This document shows positions 9,037 to 18,508 of a stretch of DNA of 64,000 bases, piece after piece. The position numbers were made by a program, and so were the translations under genes. The stretch's first letter is position 1, and each line of letters starts with the position of its first letter. Below the pieces are notes generated by a model. The model ran no database searches. It saw only the letters and a program-made list of their open reading frames with translations, and had not been told where the DNA came from. This DNA is from Cerina litoralis (GTDB lineage: Bacteria > Bacteroidota > Bacteroidia > Flavobacteriales > Flavobacteriaceae): contig JAIRBC010000025.1 of assembly GCA_022008415.1 (NCBI GenBank), forward strand, positions 1 through 64,000. Reading direction: 5' to 3'.

Positions 9037-10626
9037 ATGAAAGTTCGTGAAAAATTTATACTTGTCTCGGCCATAGTAGTAGTTGTAATATGGGCTATAG
9101 CCGTGTTTTGGTCGCCGATTTTATGGATTTTTATTTTAATAGGACCTTTGGTCGCAATGGGTGTTTATGACATCGTTCAAAAGAAACATACCATTAGAAG
9201 AAATTTTCCTTTGGTGGGTCGGTTTCGGTATGTTCTAGAATCGATACGGCCGGAAATCATGCAATATTTTGTGGAGACCGATACCCAGGGCAGGCCCCTG
9301 AACCGTATATTAAGATCATTAGTGTATAGAAGGGCCAAAGGTGCAACGGATACAGAACCTTTCGGCACCCAGATGGATATCTACCATTCGGGATACGAAT
9401 GGATGGAACATTCCATGTACGCCAAACACAATCCCAAAGAGATCGGTCAATTTCCCCGATTGTTAATAGGAGGCAAGGATTGTAAACAACCTTATTCCTC
9501 GAGTCTATTGAATATTTCGGCGATGAGTTTCGGTTCCTTGAGCAAGAATGCGATTCTTGCCATGAACAAAGGGGCCAAGATGGGAAATTTTGCGCATAAC
9601 ACCGGTGAAGGTGGCATTAGCGACTATCATCTGGAGTATGGGGGCGATTTGATCTGGCAAATAGGTACTGGATATTTTGGCTGTAGGAACGAGGATGGAA
9701 CGTTTAACGAAGAAACGTTTAGGGAAAGTGCCTTGAGACCACAGGTAAAAATGATCGAAATTAAGTTGTCACAAGGGGCCAAGCCAGGCCATGGGGGCAT
9801 TTTGCCCGCGGTAAAAAATACGGAGGAAATTGCTAGAATTAGGCATATCAAACCGGGTATAGCAGTGCATTCGCCACCGTCCCATTCCGCTTTTGCCGAT
9901 CCCATACAATTCATGCATTTTATTAAAAAACTACGGGACCTTTCCGATGGCAAACCAATTGGATTTAAGTTGTGTCTCGGCCGCGAACAGGAATTTATGG
10001 ATTTCTGTGAGGCCATGGTCTTTACTGGCATAACGCCCGATTTTATAACGGTAGATGGAGGGGAAGGAGGTACGGGTGCGGCCCCGGTAGAATTTTCCAA
10101 TTCGATGGGAATGCCCTTGCGGGAAGGCCTTATTTTAGTGCACGATACCTTGGTGGGTTTTGGATTGAGAAAGGAAATAAAAATCATTGTAGCAGGCAAG
10201 ATCATCACCGGTTTTCATATGGCCAGAGCAATTGCATTGGGGGCGGACGGATGTAACAGTGCCCGGGCGATGATGTTGTCCGTAGGTTGTATACAGGCCT
10301 TACAGTGCAATATGAATACTTGTCCGACGGGGGTCGCGACCCAGAACAAGTCCCTTGTAAAAGGGCTCGTGGTGGAGGATAAGGCGCCAAGGGTAAAGAA
10401 CTATCACGAAGCTACGATTCACAGTTTATTGGAACTTGTGGCTGCTGCCGGACTCGACGGTCCATACGAATTAAAGCGCGAACATATCAGTAAAAGAGTA
10501 GGGATGTACAGCGTACAGACCTACCACGATATTTATCCCGAAATGGAAGAAGGTTGTTTATTGAATATTGACACGATTCCAGAACGTTATAAAAAATATT
10601 TTCAGCTCACAAGGATTATGAAGTAG
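9037..10626 (+). CDS. Membrane-anchored FMN-binding glutamate synthase-like protein
   Basis: 529 residues from the ATG at 9037 (a TTG at 9013 opens the frame earlier). Two hydrophobic segments at about 8-25 and 28-45 should anchor it in the inner membrane. The rest matches the FMN/Fe-S synthase domain of the glutamate synthase large subunit: GEGGISDYH, KPGHGGILP, GGEGGTGAAP, and the cysteine motif CNMNTCPTGVATQ that would hold a 3Fe-4S cluster. There is no glutaminase domain and no small subunit next door. These stand-alone GltB-like proteins are widespread, but their physiological reaction is not settled; true glutamate synthase activity should not be assumed. Converges with the serine hydrolase gene, only 11 bp between stops. 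Confidence 0.9.
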   Translation: MKVREKFILVSAIVVVVIWAIAVFWSPILWIFILIGPLVAMGVYDIVQKKHTIRRNFPLVGRFRYVLESIRPEIMQYFVETDTQGRPLNRILRSLVYRRAKGATDTEPFGTQMDIYHSGYEWMEHSMYAKHNPKEIGQFPRLLIGGKDCKQPYSSSLLNISAMSFGSLSKNAILAMNKGAKMGNFAHNTGEGGISDYHLEYGGDLIWQIGTGYFGCRNEDGTFNEETFRESALRPQVKMIEIKLSQGAKPGHGGILPAVKNTEEIARIRHIKPGIAVHSPPSHSAFADPIQFMHFIKKLRDLSDGKPIGFKLCLGREQEFMDFCEAMVFTGITPDFITVDGGEGGTGAAPVEFSNSMGMPLREGLILVHDTLVGFGLRKEIKIIVAGKIITGFHMARAIALGADGCNSARAMMLSVGCIQALQCNMNTCPTGVATQNKSLVKGLVVEDKAPRVKNYHEATIHSLLELVAAAGLDGPYELKREHISKRVGMYSVQTYHDIYPEMEEGCLLNIDTIPERYKKYFQLTRIMK

Positions 10627-10637
10627 GGCAGGGGATA

Positions 10638-12203
10638 CTACTCTTTTTTCACACGCCTTAATCGAAGGTCTTGAAAATCGAAGCTAAAATCGATATTTGG
10701 TGATATTCCCTTGAGCCTTAATTCTTGTGGAATGCCATTCTCGTTTAGATAAAATATGGCGAATGCATCCGCATTCATATCCTGGTATTCCCATTTTACA
10801 GCAAAAGTATTGGCCTTGTAAAAGCGCATGGGTCCGTTTAATTTTGGCGAACGATAACTTTTTATCCACAATTCCCCGTTGTTAAAGAAGACTTCCATTT
10901 TTCCGAACCAGGGATCTTTGTAAACTCCGAGATAATCATTTTTATTGACGGCGGAATTCTTGTTAGACGCTACAGTTTCCCAAACCTTTGCCGTAACGGC
11001 ATCGCCCGTTTCATTTCGTTGTTTTAATTTTCTGTAATCTATCTCCATCCAATTTGTGTCTTCCAAACCAAGGTAACTATCCAGAATAGTTTGGGTAATC
11101 GTGGAAAAAAAAGCACTACCTCCCGGCTCGGTGTTGGTAAGTACGACGACCCCGAGATTTAAATCGGGTATTAGGGTGGTTTTGGATAACATGCCAGGTA
11201 AGCCGCCAGTATGGGATACCTGCATATAACCTTTGACATCGGTTAAGAACCAACCCAATCCATATCCCGAAAAATGGGAATTGTAACGTGGATTCTGGTC
11301 GGTTTCTAACGTAGTTTGTATTTTCCATATTTCCTTTTGGCTCGCTTCTGCAAAAAGCGTATCCCGTAGTTGTGGCCCGTATGCGCCATGATTTAGGAAG
11401 ACCAACATCCATTGGCATAAGTCGTCGACGTTGGCGTAAATACCCCCCGCAGCCCCATTGATTATTTTTTTAAAATTAGGAAGAACTTGTAGTTTTCCAT
11501 AGGCAGTGGTATGAGGCAAGGCCAAGTTGCTCTTATCCTCAATGTCGTAAATGGAAGGGTAAGAGTTATCCATATGCAATGGTTCAAGAATGCGTTTTTG
11601 AATAAATTCCTCCCAAGTCATTCCGCTCTTTCTGGCAATGAGTTCCCCCGCCACGACGTACAGTAAATTGTCATAATCAAATTTTGTGCGAAATGCGGAA
11701 ACCGGTTTAAAATATTGGAAACTAGCGAGGAGGTCGTCAATTGTAAAGTCCGCGCCATCCGGAAAAAACATAAGATCGCCCATTCCGAGGCCGAGGCCAC
11801 TGCGATGTGTAAGAAGGTCCTGAATATTGAAGTTTTCGGTAACATATGGATTGTACATCGTAAATTCCGGAATGTGTTCTACTACCCGATCTTGCCAGGT
11901 AATGATGCCATCTTCGACCAAGAGGGCCAGAGCCATGGTAGTAAAGGCCTTGGTGTTGGAAGCGATGGCAAATTGGGTGTGTTCGTTAACCTTTTCACGC
12001 GAGGTAGACGATTTTACCCCATATCCCTTACTGTGTACTATTTTGCCATCTTTTACTATCGCTATCGCCGCTCCCGCTACCTTAAATTTTTCCAACGCCT
12101 TTTGTGCCAGCTCATCTACTTCAGGTGAAGTAATTTGAGCATAGGTGCCTGCATGTAGCAATAAGAGGTAAAAAGTAGCCAACACCAATGAAATACGCCT
12201 CAT
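10638..12203 (-). CDS. Serine hydrolase, beta-lactamase class C / penicillin-binding-protein-like
   Basis: 521 residues with a signal peptide (MRRISLVLATFYLLLLHAGTYAQ). The catalytic SxxK motif is Ser82-N-T-Lys85 (AIASNTKAF); the YxN motif is Tyr177-D-N179; an HTG triad (SHTGGLPG) takes the place of KTG. The C-terminal 120 residues (YLGVYKDPWFGKMEVFFNNG) form a DUF3471-like lipocalin-type domain. This architecture is typical of Bacteroidota class C-fold hydrolases that act as esterases or D-amino peptidases; resistance to beta-lactams cannot be assumed. Stands alone; promoter not identified. Confidence 0.92.
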   Translation of the reverse strand: MRRISLVLATFYLLLLHAGTYAQITSPEVDELAQKALEKFKVAGAAIAIVKDGKIVHSKGYGVKSSTSREKVNEHTQFAIASNTKAFTTMALALLVEDGIITWQDRVVEHIPEFTMYNPYVTENFNIQDLLTHRSGLGLGMGDLMFFPDGADFTIDDLLASFQYFKPVSAFRTKFDYDNLLYVVAGELIARKSGMTWEEFIQKRILEPLHMDNSYPSIYDIEDKSNLALPHTTAYGKLQVLPNFKKIINGAAGGIYANVDDLCQWMLVFLNHGAYGPQLRDTLFAEASQKEIWKIQTTLETDQNPRYNSHFSGYGLGWFLTDVKGYMQVSHTGGLPGMLSKTTLIPDLNLGVVVLTNTEPGGSAFFSTITQTILDSYLGLEDTNWMEIDYRKLKQRNETGDAVTAKVWETVASNKNSAVNKNDYLGVYKDPWFGKMEVFFNNGELWIKSYRSPKLNGPMRFYKANTFAVKWEYQDMNADAFAIFYLNENGIPQELRLKGISPNIDFSFDFQDLRLRRVKKE

Positions 12204-12516
12204 AAATAATGATTTTATTGGAAGTAAGTTACGTTTTTTAGGTTTTAATCAATAATATTCGAGGTCAATAACCAAATAATTCCATGGACTTTGAAGGGGT
12301 TGTAGTTTGCATTTGTAGCCATTGACCTCGCTTTTGGCGATTCCTTTTGCCTGTCATCTAAATTTTTATATAACCGTAGTTTGTAAATTGTATATTTGTA
12401 CCTCCAGTATTTCTTGATCATACTTGTTAATACTGGTGCGAATACCCCAAAAATTACGGATGTATAATGTGGTTCGGAATAACCCGACCGTATATTTTTA
12501 ACCTAACCCAAAGAAA
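12204..12516. other. Intergenic region with a perfect 10-bp inverted repeat and one promoter-like box
   Basis: Divergent spacer of 313 bp. It holds CGAGGTCAAT at 12260-12269 and its exact reverse complement ATTGACCTCG at 12321-12330, 51 bp apart, and a TATATTTG box at 12391-12398 that could drive the small membrane protein gene at 12517, though it would leave a leader of more than 100 bp. No open frame of note was seen. Confidence 0.5.
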
Positions 12517-12810
12517 ATGTCAAAAGAAACCGCTCGTTGGTCTATTGCGATGGGAGTTGTCATAGTTGGATTTGTGTTGGGGATTTATCTTCAAGACCTA
12601 AAGCATCAGGAAAGTACCAAGGCGGCATGGAAAGCCAATCGTTTCAATTTAACAAGATTCAACAAGATCATGCAATTTGCTGGGGAAATGGACGGCAGCA
12701 ATTGGTATGAATATAGGGATAGCATTAGAAATCAAATGGACAGTTTGATGATTCTTAGGTTCAGAAAGGAAATGGACAGTTTACAAGAGGTGGAAAACCG
12801 TAAAGAATAA
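12517..12810 (+). CDS. Small single-span membrane protein, unknown
   Basis: 97 residues. Residues about 8-26 (WSIAMGVVIVGFVLGIYL) form one membrane helix; the remaining 70 residues are charged and probably helical (RIRNQ, RFRKEMDSLQEVENRKE), as in a coiled coil. I do not recognise a family. The frame opens with a good ATG after an A-rich leader and the codon use looks like that of its neighbours. It converges with purA. Confidence 0.65.
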   Translation: MSKETARWSIAMGVVIVGFVLGIYLQDLKHQESTKAAWKANRFNLTRFNKIMQFAGEMDGSNWYEYRDSIRNQMDSLMILRFRKEMDSLQEVENRKE

Positions 12811-12918
12811 ATCTCCTGATTTAGTTCTTTGTCCAGGGTTATTTCTAATCATCTACCTAAATTTCTAACCAGTCACTCGGGTATCCGATCTAAAAAGTTC
12901 GAGAACAAGGCTTGTGAA

Positions 12919-12940
12919 TCCCGCCCGACCGGGTACGGGA
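12919..12940. repeat. Palindromic element between convergent genes
   Basis: TCCCG at 12919-12923 pairs with CGGGA at 12936-12940, with an inner CCCG/CGGG-like segment. It lies between two converging genes and could be a bidirectional hairpin, or one of the TCCCGA-type intergenic palindromes seen elsewhere in this window. Confidence 0.4.
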
Positions 12941-13027
12941 AGGTATTGAAAACCAAGGTATTTTTTTGTGTAAAAAACTGTTTTTCAAAATGAGTACAAC
13001 GCAGCTATCGGACTTTAGCGATGAAAA

Positions 13028-14299
13028 CTATCTGTGTATGGTCTGCGTTCTATCGGGTCCTACGGACACTATTTTGATAGGCACCTGTAATTCTTCTTCC
13101 AGAAAATCGATGTAATCCTGCAACGATGGCGGAAGGCTTTTGGCCGAGGTCATTTGCGTAAGGTCCTTTTTCCATCCTTTTAACGAGGTATACAGTGGGG
13201 TCACGTTCCCGGGTTCAATATTGTAGGGCAAATGGGTTATCTTTTCGCCTTTATATTGGTAGGCGGTACATACCTTAATTTCCGGAAAGCCACTTAGAAC
13301 ATCGGCCTTCATCATAATTAACTGGGTGACGCCATTTACTTGTACCGCATATTTAAGCGCAACAAGATCGAGCCAGCCGCAACGTCTTGGCCTGCCCGTG
13401 ACTGCGCCAAACTCATTTCCAATCTTCGCCATTCTTTCCCCGTCTTCGTCAAACAGTTCCGTGGGAAATGGCCCCGAACCAACCCGTGTAGTGTAGGCCT
13501 TAAAAATTCCGTAAACTTCCTTTATCTTATTTGGAGCGATCCCCAAGCCCGTACATGCGCCGGCGGCAGTGGTATTGGATGAAGTGACAAAGGGGTATGT
13601 CCCGAAGTCTATATCCAACAAGGAGCCCTGTGCCCCCTCGGCCAAAATGGTTTTGCCATCGGCAATGGCGGTGTTCAGATAATCTTCGCTATCTATAAAA
13701 GTGAGTTTTTTTAATTTTTCTACGGCAGCAAAAAATTCGGTTTCCAATTCATCCAGATTATATTGGATGTCTACATCATAAAAATTGATCAAGGCCTCGT
13801 GTTTATCGGCCAAGTGCCGATATTTTTCCTTCCAATCATCCATTTCCAAATCGCCAATCCTCATGCCGTTGCGACCCGTCTTGTCCATATAGGTGGGTCC
13901 AATTCCCTTTAAGGTAGATCCTATTTTGGCTTTGCCTTTGCTAGCTTCGCTTGCAGCGTCCAAAAGACGGTGGGTAGGCAAGATGATATGGGCCTTTCTA
14001 GATACTATTAGTGTTTTTTTGTAATCGATTTTAAATATGTCGAGCGCTTCCAATTCCTTTACAAATACCACAGGATCTATGACCACTCCATTCCCGATTA
14101 TATTCATTGATCCCTTGTGGAAAATTCCGGAGGGAATAGTTCTCAAAACGTGTTTAATACCGTCAAACTCCAATGTATGCCCGGCATTGGGGCCACCTTG
14201 AAAACGTGCGATTATATCGTAATTTTTGGTCAGGACATCAACGATCTTTCCTTTTCCTTCGTCACCCCATTGTAGTCCTAACAATAAATCTACTGCCAT
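13028..14299 (-). CDS. purA: Adenylosuccinate synthetase
   Basis: 423 residues, normal length. Joins IMP and aspartate with GTP to make adenylosuccinate, the first step from IMP to AMP. The N-terminal GTP loop is seen as QWGDEGKGK, then GGPNAGHT and the GTPase-type segment SLLDIDFGTYPFVTSSNTT; near the end DVLSGFPEIKVC. It is the last gene of a minus-strand cluster spoT-fur-purA: only 14 bp separate the fur stop from this start. PurA is a known target of (p)ppGpp inhibition in other bacteria, so being in one cluster with the (p)ppGpp enzyme is notable. Confidence 0.98.
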   Translation of the reverse strand: MAVDLLLGLQWGDEGKGKIVDVLTKNYDIIARFQGGPNAGHTLEFDGIKHVLRTIPSGIFHKGSMNIIGNGVVIDPVVFVKELEALDIFKIDYKKTLIVSRKAHIILPTHRLLDAASEASKGKAKIGSTLKGIGPTYMDKTGRNGMRIGDLEMDDWKEKYRHLADKHEALINFYDVDIQYNLDELETEFFAAVEKLKKLTFIDSEDYLNTAIADGKTILAEGAQGSLLDIDFGTYPFVTSSNTTAAGACTGLGIAPNKIKEVYGIFKAYTTRVGSGPFPTELFDEDGERMAKIGNEFGAVTGRPRRCGWLDLVALKYAVQVNGVTQLIMMKADVLSGFPEIKVCTAYQYKGEKITHLPYNIEPGNVTPLYTSLKGWKKDLTQMTSAKSLPPSLQDYIDFLEEELQVPIKIVSVGPDRTQTIHR

Positions 14300-14313
14300 T
14301 GGTCTTTATAATA

Positions 14314-14769
14314 TTAGTGGTTTGTGTTTTCTCCCTTGTTCTTGGTACCATAAAAGTACAGGGAATGGTTATTTATCTTAATATCGAAAACTTCTTCAAT
14401 AGTTTTTTTTATCGATTGGATCCGGGGATCGCAAAACTCCATAACCTCACCGGTATCGGTCAGGATAACGTGGTCGTGCTGCCGGTCAAAATAGGATTTT
14501 TCGTACTGTGCCTGATTTTTCCCGAATTGGTGCTTTCGTACCAGTTTGCATTCCAACAAGAGTTCAATGGTATTGTAAAGGGTGGCCCGGCTTACGCGGT
14601 AGTTTTTGTTTTTCATATTGATATAGAGCGATTCTATATCAAAATGTTCCTCGCTATCATATATTTCCTGCAATATCGCAAAACGTTCCGGAGTCTTGCG
14701 ATGTCCGTTGTCCTCCAAAAAGGCGGTGAAGACGTTTTTTACGATTTCTTGGTTCTTATTATTGCCCAT
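14314..14769 (-). CDS. Fur family transcriptional regulator
   Basis: 151 residues from the ATG complementary to 14767-14769 (a TTG 12 bp upstream opens the frame). Winged-helix region [16 protein letters not shown] and [15 protein letters not shown], then the metal-binding motif [15 protein letters not shown]. Compared with classic Fur, the first CxxC pair after HDH is missing (TDTG instead of xDCG) and only one cysteine follows (FCDP), so the structural zinc site is probably absent. It could be an iron, peroxide or zinc sensor; sequence does not decide. Lies 42 bp after spoT and 14 bp before purA. Confidence 0.92.
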   Translation of the reverse strand: MGNNKNQEIVKNVFTAFLEDNGHRKTPERFAILQEIYDSEEHFDIESLYINMKNKNYRVSRATLYNTIELLLECKLVRKHQFGKNQAQYEKSYFDRQHDHVILTDTGEVMEFCDPRIQSIKKTIEEVFDIKINNHSLYFYGTKNKGENTNH

Positions 14770-14811
14770 AGCAACTAACAATACTTTAATTCACAAAGGT
14801 ACAGTTAATAT

Positions 14812-17019
14812 TTATATTCGGGTAACTTTATCTATGCCGTTGATACGTTTCAGGTTGTCGATGACCTTCTTAAGGATCGAGTTGTTTTTTACCAGTAAGC
14901 TAATTTTTCCTGAAAAGGTCCCCCCGTCCGTACTGAAGTTTATATTCCGCATGTTAACGTGCATATTTTCCGAAATTACCTCTGTGATTTTGCTCACAAG
15001 CCCCAAATTGTCTATGCCCGTTAGTTTTATTTCCGCCGTGAATTCCTCCTGACTGGAATCGATCCATTTGGCACTGATGATCCTGTAGGCGTAGTTAGAT
15101 TGAAGTGCAATGGCATTGGGGCAATTTTTCTTGTGTACTTTAATCCCCTCATTTACACTGATAAACCCAAAAACATCGTCTCCCGGGATAGGATTACAGC
15201 ACGGGGAAAGTTTGTACTCGAGCTTTTCCTCTTCTTTTCCAAAAACAAGGATATCGTATTTGACGGAGAATTCATCCTTATCCAAATCGACCGCTACGGG
15301 GTGTCTTCTGATTTTGTTTTTGAAGAAACTGATAAAAGCATTGTTATAGGAGGAGGCAAAATCCTTTAGTTTTTGATTGTCTATTGCCCCGATGGCCACC
15401 CGATAAAATAGATCTAGGCTTGTCTTGAGCTTAAAATAAACGACCATCTTGTTGATCGTATCCTCGTTGAGACTTATTTTTTGGGATTTTAATTTCCTCC
15501 GGAGGATTTCCTTGCCCTCCACGGCGATCGTTTTCTTTTCTTCCTTTAGGGACGATTTTATTTTGGACCTGGCCCTTGCCGTTGTGGCGTAGTCTAGCCA
15601 ACTTTGATTGGGCTTGGCATGCTCCGAAGTCATTATTTCCACTTGGTCCCCACTCTTTAAGGTGGTGTTTAACGGCACCAATTTGCCGTTGACTTTGGCT
15701 CCCCTGGTACGCATACCCACTTCGGTGTGGATGTTAAACGCAAAATCTAGTGGGGTGGCGTCCTTGGGCAAGGATTTTAGTTCACCTTTGGGGGTAAAGA
15801 CAAAGATCTCCTTGGCGTAAAGGTTAAGTTTAAATTCCTCAACGAAATCTACCGCATTTGTATTGGCATTTTCCAAAGCTTCCTGCAAGCGGTTTAGCCA
15901 TTCTTCGATTCCTTGTTCCTTTTGATCGCCGTGTTTGTATTTAAAATGTGCCGCATATCCTTTTTCCGCAATTTCGTGCATCCGTTCACTGCGTATCTGC
16001 ACCTCTACCCATCTGCCTTTGGGGCCCATAACGGTAATGTGAAGGGCTTCGTACCCAGTAGATTTGGGAGATGTGATCCAGTCTCGCAAGCGCACCGGGT
16101 TCGGAGTAAAATGATCGGTAACCACGGAATAGATTTTCCATGCGAGGAACTTTTCATTGGCCTTGTCGGACTTATAAATGATCCGAATGGCAAATTTGTC
16201 ATAGATTTCATCAAAGGTGACGTTTTGGGCCTTCATTTTCCGTCGGATGGAAAAGATCGATTTCATCCTTCCCTTGATGGTGTAATTGAGGCCCTCTTTG
16301 TCCAATGCATCCCGGACGATAGAGGAAAAGGTATCTATATAGGCTTGCTGGTCTTCTTTAGATTCCTCTATTTTCCCCATGATATCCTTGTATACCTCGG
16401 GTTCGGTGTATTTAAGGCTCAGGTCTTCCAGTTCGGTTTTTATATTGTAAAGCCCTATCCTGTGGGCAAGTGGCGCATAGATGTAAAGGGTTTCGGAGGA
16501 AATTTTCACCTGCTTGTCCTCCGGCATGGAATCCATCGTGAGCATGTTGTGATAACGGTCTGCAATTTTAATGATGATTACCCGTATATCGTCGTTCAGG
16601 GTGAGCAACATTTTCCGAAAGTTTTCCGCCTGCTGGGAGGTGTTCATATCCTTGTTCAGGTGGGCTATTTTGGTGAGCCCGTCAACGATTCGAGCCACCG
16701 TTTCACCAAACATCCTTTCGATGTCGGCCAAGGTATAGGAGGTGTCCTCAACTACGTCGTGCAACAAGGCCGAAGCAATGGATACGGCATCGAGACCAAT
16801 TTCGGAAGCTACGATTTTTGCTACGGCGATAGGATGAAAAATATAAGCTTCCCCAGATTTCCGGCGCTGATTTTTATGGGCGTCTACGGCTACATCAAAG
16901 GCAGAGCGAATTAGTTTCTTATCCTCTGGGGTGAGATTTTGATAACTAATGCGCAACAATTCCTTGTACTGCTTGGCAATTTGCTTATTTTCCTGTTCTA
17001 TGGCAGCTTCCGTCATCAT
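14812..17019 (-). CDS. spoT: Bifunctional (p)ppGpp synthetase/hydrolase (RelA/SpoT)
   Basis: 735 residues. Domain order: HD hydrolase at about 45-195 (FHPIAVAKIV, ALLHDVVEDT), synthetase at about 235-350 (KGRMKSIFSIRRKM, YDKFAIRIIY, EVQIRS), TGS at about 395-460 (VFTPKGELKSLP), and ACT at the C-terminus (AEIKLTGIDNLGLVSKITEVI). The intact HD residues indicate hydrolase activity, as expected for a single long RSH in Bacteroidota. It makes and degrades the starvation alarmone. First gene of the spoT-fur-purA cluster. The ORF has two Met codons in a row at the start; either may be used. Confidence 0.97.
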   Translation of the reverse strand: MMTEAAIEQENKQIAKQYKELLRISYQNLTPEDKKLIRSAFDVAVDAHKNQRRKSGEAYIFHPIAVAKIVASEIGLDAVSIASALLHDVVEDTSYTLADIERMFGETVARIVDGLTKIAHLNKDMNTSQQAENFRKMLLTLNDDIRVIIIKIADRYHNMLTMDSMPEDKQVKISSETLYIYAPLAHRIGLYNIKTELEDLSLKYTEPEVYKDIMGKIEESKEDQQAYIDTFSSIVRDALDKEGLNYTIKGRMKSIFSIRRKMKAQNVTFDEIYDKFAIRIIYKSDKANEKFLAWKIYSVVTDHFTPNPVRLRDWITSPKSTGYEALHITVMGPKGRWVEVQIRSERMHEIAEKGYAAHFKYKHGDQKEQGIEEWLNRLQEALENANTNAVDFVEEFKLNLYAKEIFVFTPKGELKSLPKDATPLDFAFNIHTEVGMRTRGAKVNGKLVPLNTTLKSGDQVEIMTSEHAKPNQSWLDYATTARARSKIKSSLKEEKKTIAVEGKEILRRKLKSQKISLNEDTINKMVVYFKLKTSLDLFYRVAIGAIDNQKLKDFASSYNNAFISFFKNKIRRHPVAVDLDKDEFSVKYDILVFGKEEEKLEYKLSPCCNPIPGDDVFGFISVNEGIKVHKKNCPNAIALQSNYAYRIISAKWIDSSQEEFTAEIKLTGIDNLGLVSKITEVISENMHVNMRNINFSTDGGTFSGKISLLVKNNSILKKVIDNLKRINGIDKVTRI

Positions 17020-17180
17020 ATTTTAAAAATAATGTAAACTTATTTACCAAACAACAAAAATTGTGCCCATTGGCAATAGTTGATGGATGCGTAAAAGTTC
17101 AAATACAAGTATCAAGCCCAAACACAAACATTTGACAATTGAACTTGTCGCATTTGTTTGGACTTAAAAGGTTTGGGATT

Positions 17181-18437
17181 TTAGTTTGAATTTGAACTTG
17201 AGTTTAATTTTAGATTTCTTATCCTATCGGCCAGGGGTGGATGCGAATAATGCACAAACACGTAGGATGGGTGCGGGGTAAGATTGCTCAAACTATTTTT
17301 AGATAATTTTTTAAGGGAGGTAATCAAAGGAATTGCGGAGAAGGTCGTCTTAGCGTAATCATCCGCCTGAAATTCAAATTTGCGGGACATATAGTTCATC
17401 ACGAGGCCCGTAATCTCGGAAATGGGACTGTAGAGGATGCCAAATCCCACCAGTGCGGCGTGAAAACTGGGCCGGGACACTCCTATGGCCAACGATACCT
17501 CCGGGTTATTTATAAAAATGGATAGTATATAAAGCGTCAATCCCGTTAGCAAAATAGAGGCAGTCAGATTAAAGATAATGTGTTTCCGTTTGTAATGACC
17601 TACTTCGTGTGCTAGTACCGCGACAATTTCGTCTTCCTCCAAATCCTTGATCAACGTATCGTATAAAGTCACCCTTTTTTCCCTGCCAAAACCTGAGAAA
17701 TAGGCATTGGCCTTGGTAGAACGCTTAGATCCGTCGATTACAAAGATCTTTTTTAGTTCAAAGCCGACTTTTTTGGCATAATTTTCTATTTTTTCCTTTA
17801 ACTGGCCTTCTTCCAACGGGGTCTGCTTGTTAAATAGGGGTACAATAAGCCTACTGTAGAACATGTTCATGAAGATCGTGAATACCGCCACCACTATCCA
17901 AGTATAAATCCAGAAATTGTCGCCCGCCCATTGAAAGAACCAGATCACCAAGGTAAGAATGCCGCCGCCGAGTACAGCGGTCATTAACCAACCCTTGAAC
18001 TTATCTAAAAAGAAAAGCTTTTTTGTCGACTTGTTGAATCCGAATTTTTCTTCGATAACGAAGGTTTGGTAGTACGAGAAAGGCGTGGTCAGTATATCGC
18101 TTCCGATCATAATAATCCCAAAAAATATCAAGGCCATAACGATAGGACTATCGGTAAAGCTCCTGGCGATAGTGTCTACCCACTCGAATCCTCCAAAAAT
18201 CAGAAAGGCAAGGGTAAGCGCCAGTGAAAAGGTGGAAGTAAGTAATCCAAATCGATAATTTGTTCTTTTGTAATCTTGGGATTTTTTATATTCTTCGGTA
18301 TCAAAAACATCTTGCAATTCCTGTGGAACGGAATCCTGGAACCGTTTTGCGTTGAGATAATCCAAGACCGTTTCTACAATAAATTGGAGCATCAAAATTG
18401 CGATGATAAGGTAAAATAGAATTGTACTTTCAACCAT
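17181..18437 (-). CDS. M48 family metallopeptidase (Ste24/CAAX protease-like)
   Basis: 418 residues, multi-pass membrane protein. Hydrophobic N-terminus (ILFYLIIAILMLQFIVE), several further helices, then the zinc motif HEVGHYKRKH and the third ligand in FEFQADDYAKT. This matches integral membrane M48 proteases of the Ste24 type. In bacteria without prenylated proteins these are thought to serve membrane-protein quality control. The last residues (LKLNSSSNSN) are encoded by low-complexity DNA that continues into the spacer (TTGAATTTGAACTTGAG), so the C-terminus may have been extended by spacer repeat. Followed on the same strand by a TrmH-type gene after 71 bp. Confidence 0.94.
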   Translation of the reverse strand: MVESTILFYLIIAILMLQFIVETVLDYLNAKRFQDSVPQELQDVFDTEEYKKSQDYKRTNYRFGLLTSTFSLALTLAFLIFGGFEWVDTIARSFTDSPIVMALIFFGIIMIGSDILTTPFSYYQTFVIEEKFGFNKSTKKLFFLDKFKGWLMTAVLGGGILTLVIWFFQWAGDNFWIYTWIVVAVFTIFMNMFYSRLIVPLFNKQTPLEEGQLKEKIENYAKKVGFELKKIFVIDGSKRSTKANAYFSGFGREKRVTLYDTLIKDLEEDEIVAVLAHEVGHYKRKHIIFNLTASILLTGLTLYILSIFINNPEVSLAIGVSRPSFHAALVGFGILYSPISEITGLVMNYMSRKFEFQADDYAKTTFSAIPLITSLKKLSKNSLSNLTPHPSYVFVHYSHPPLADRIRNLKLNSSSNSN

Positions 18438-18439
18438 GG

Positions 18440-18475
18440 ACTTCTTAGGTTATTAGGTTACTAAGTTAGTGGTTA
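18440..18475. repeat. Degenerate spacer repeat (GGTTATTAGGTTACT type)
   Basis: The run AGGTTATTAGGTTACTAAG and following GTTAGTGGTTACTTG are imperfect 6- to 8-bp repeats of GGTTAYT. The same type recurs at about 34370-34391 (other strand), 38041-38070 and 39832-39905. Confidence 0.55.
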
Positions 18476-18508
18476 CTTGTTTTGGGAGTGCCTGCTTAAA
18501 ATTGTATT

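Noticed and set aside
15913..16914. 333-codon plus-strand frame opposite spoT
   Set aside because: Long only because the spoT reading frame leaves few stops on the other strand; sequence is not protein-family like.
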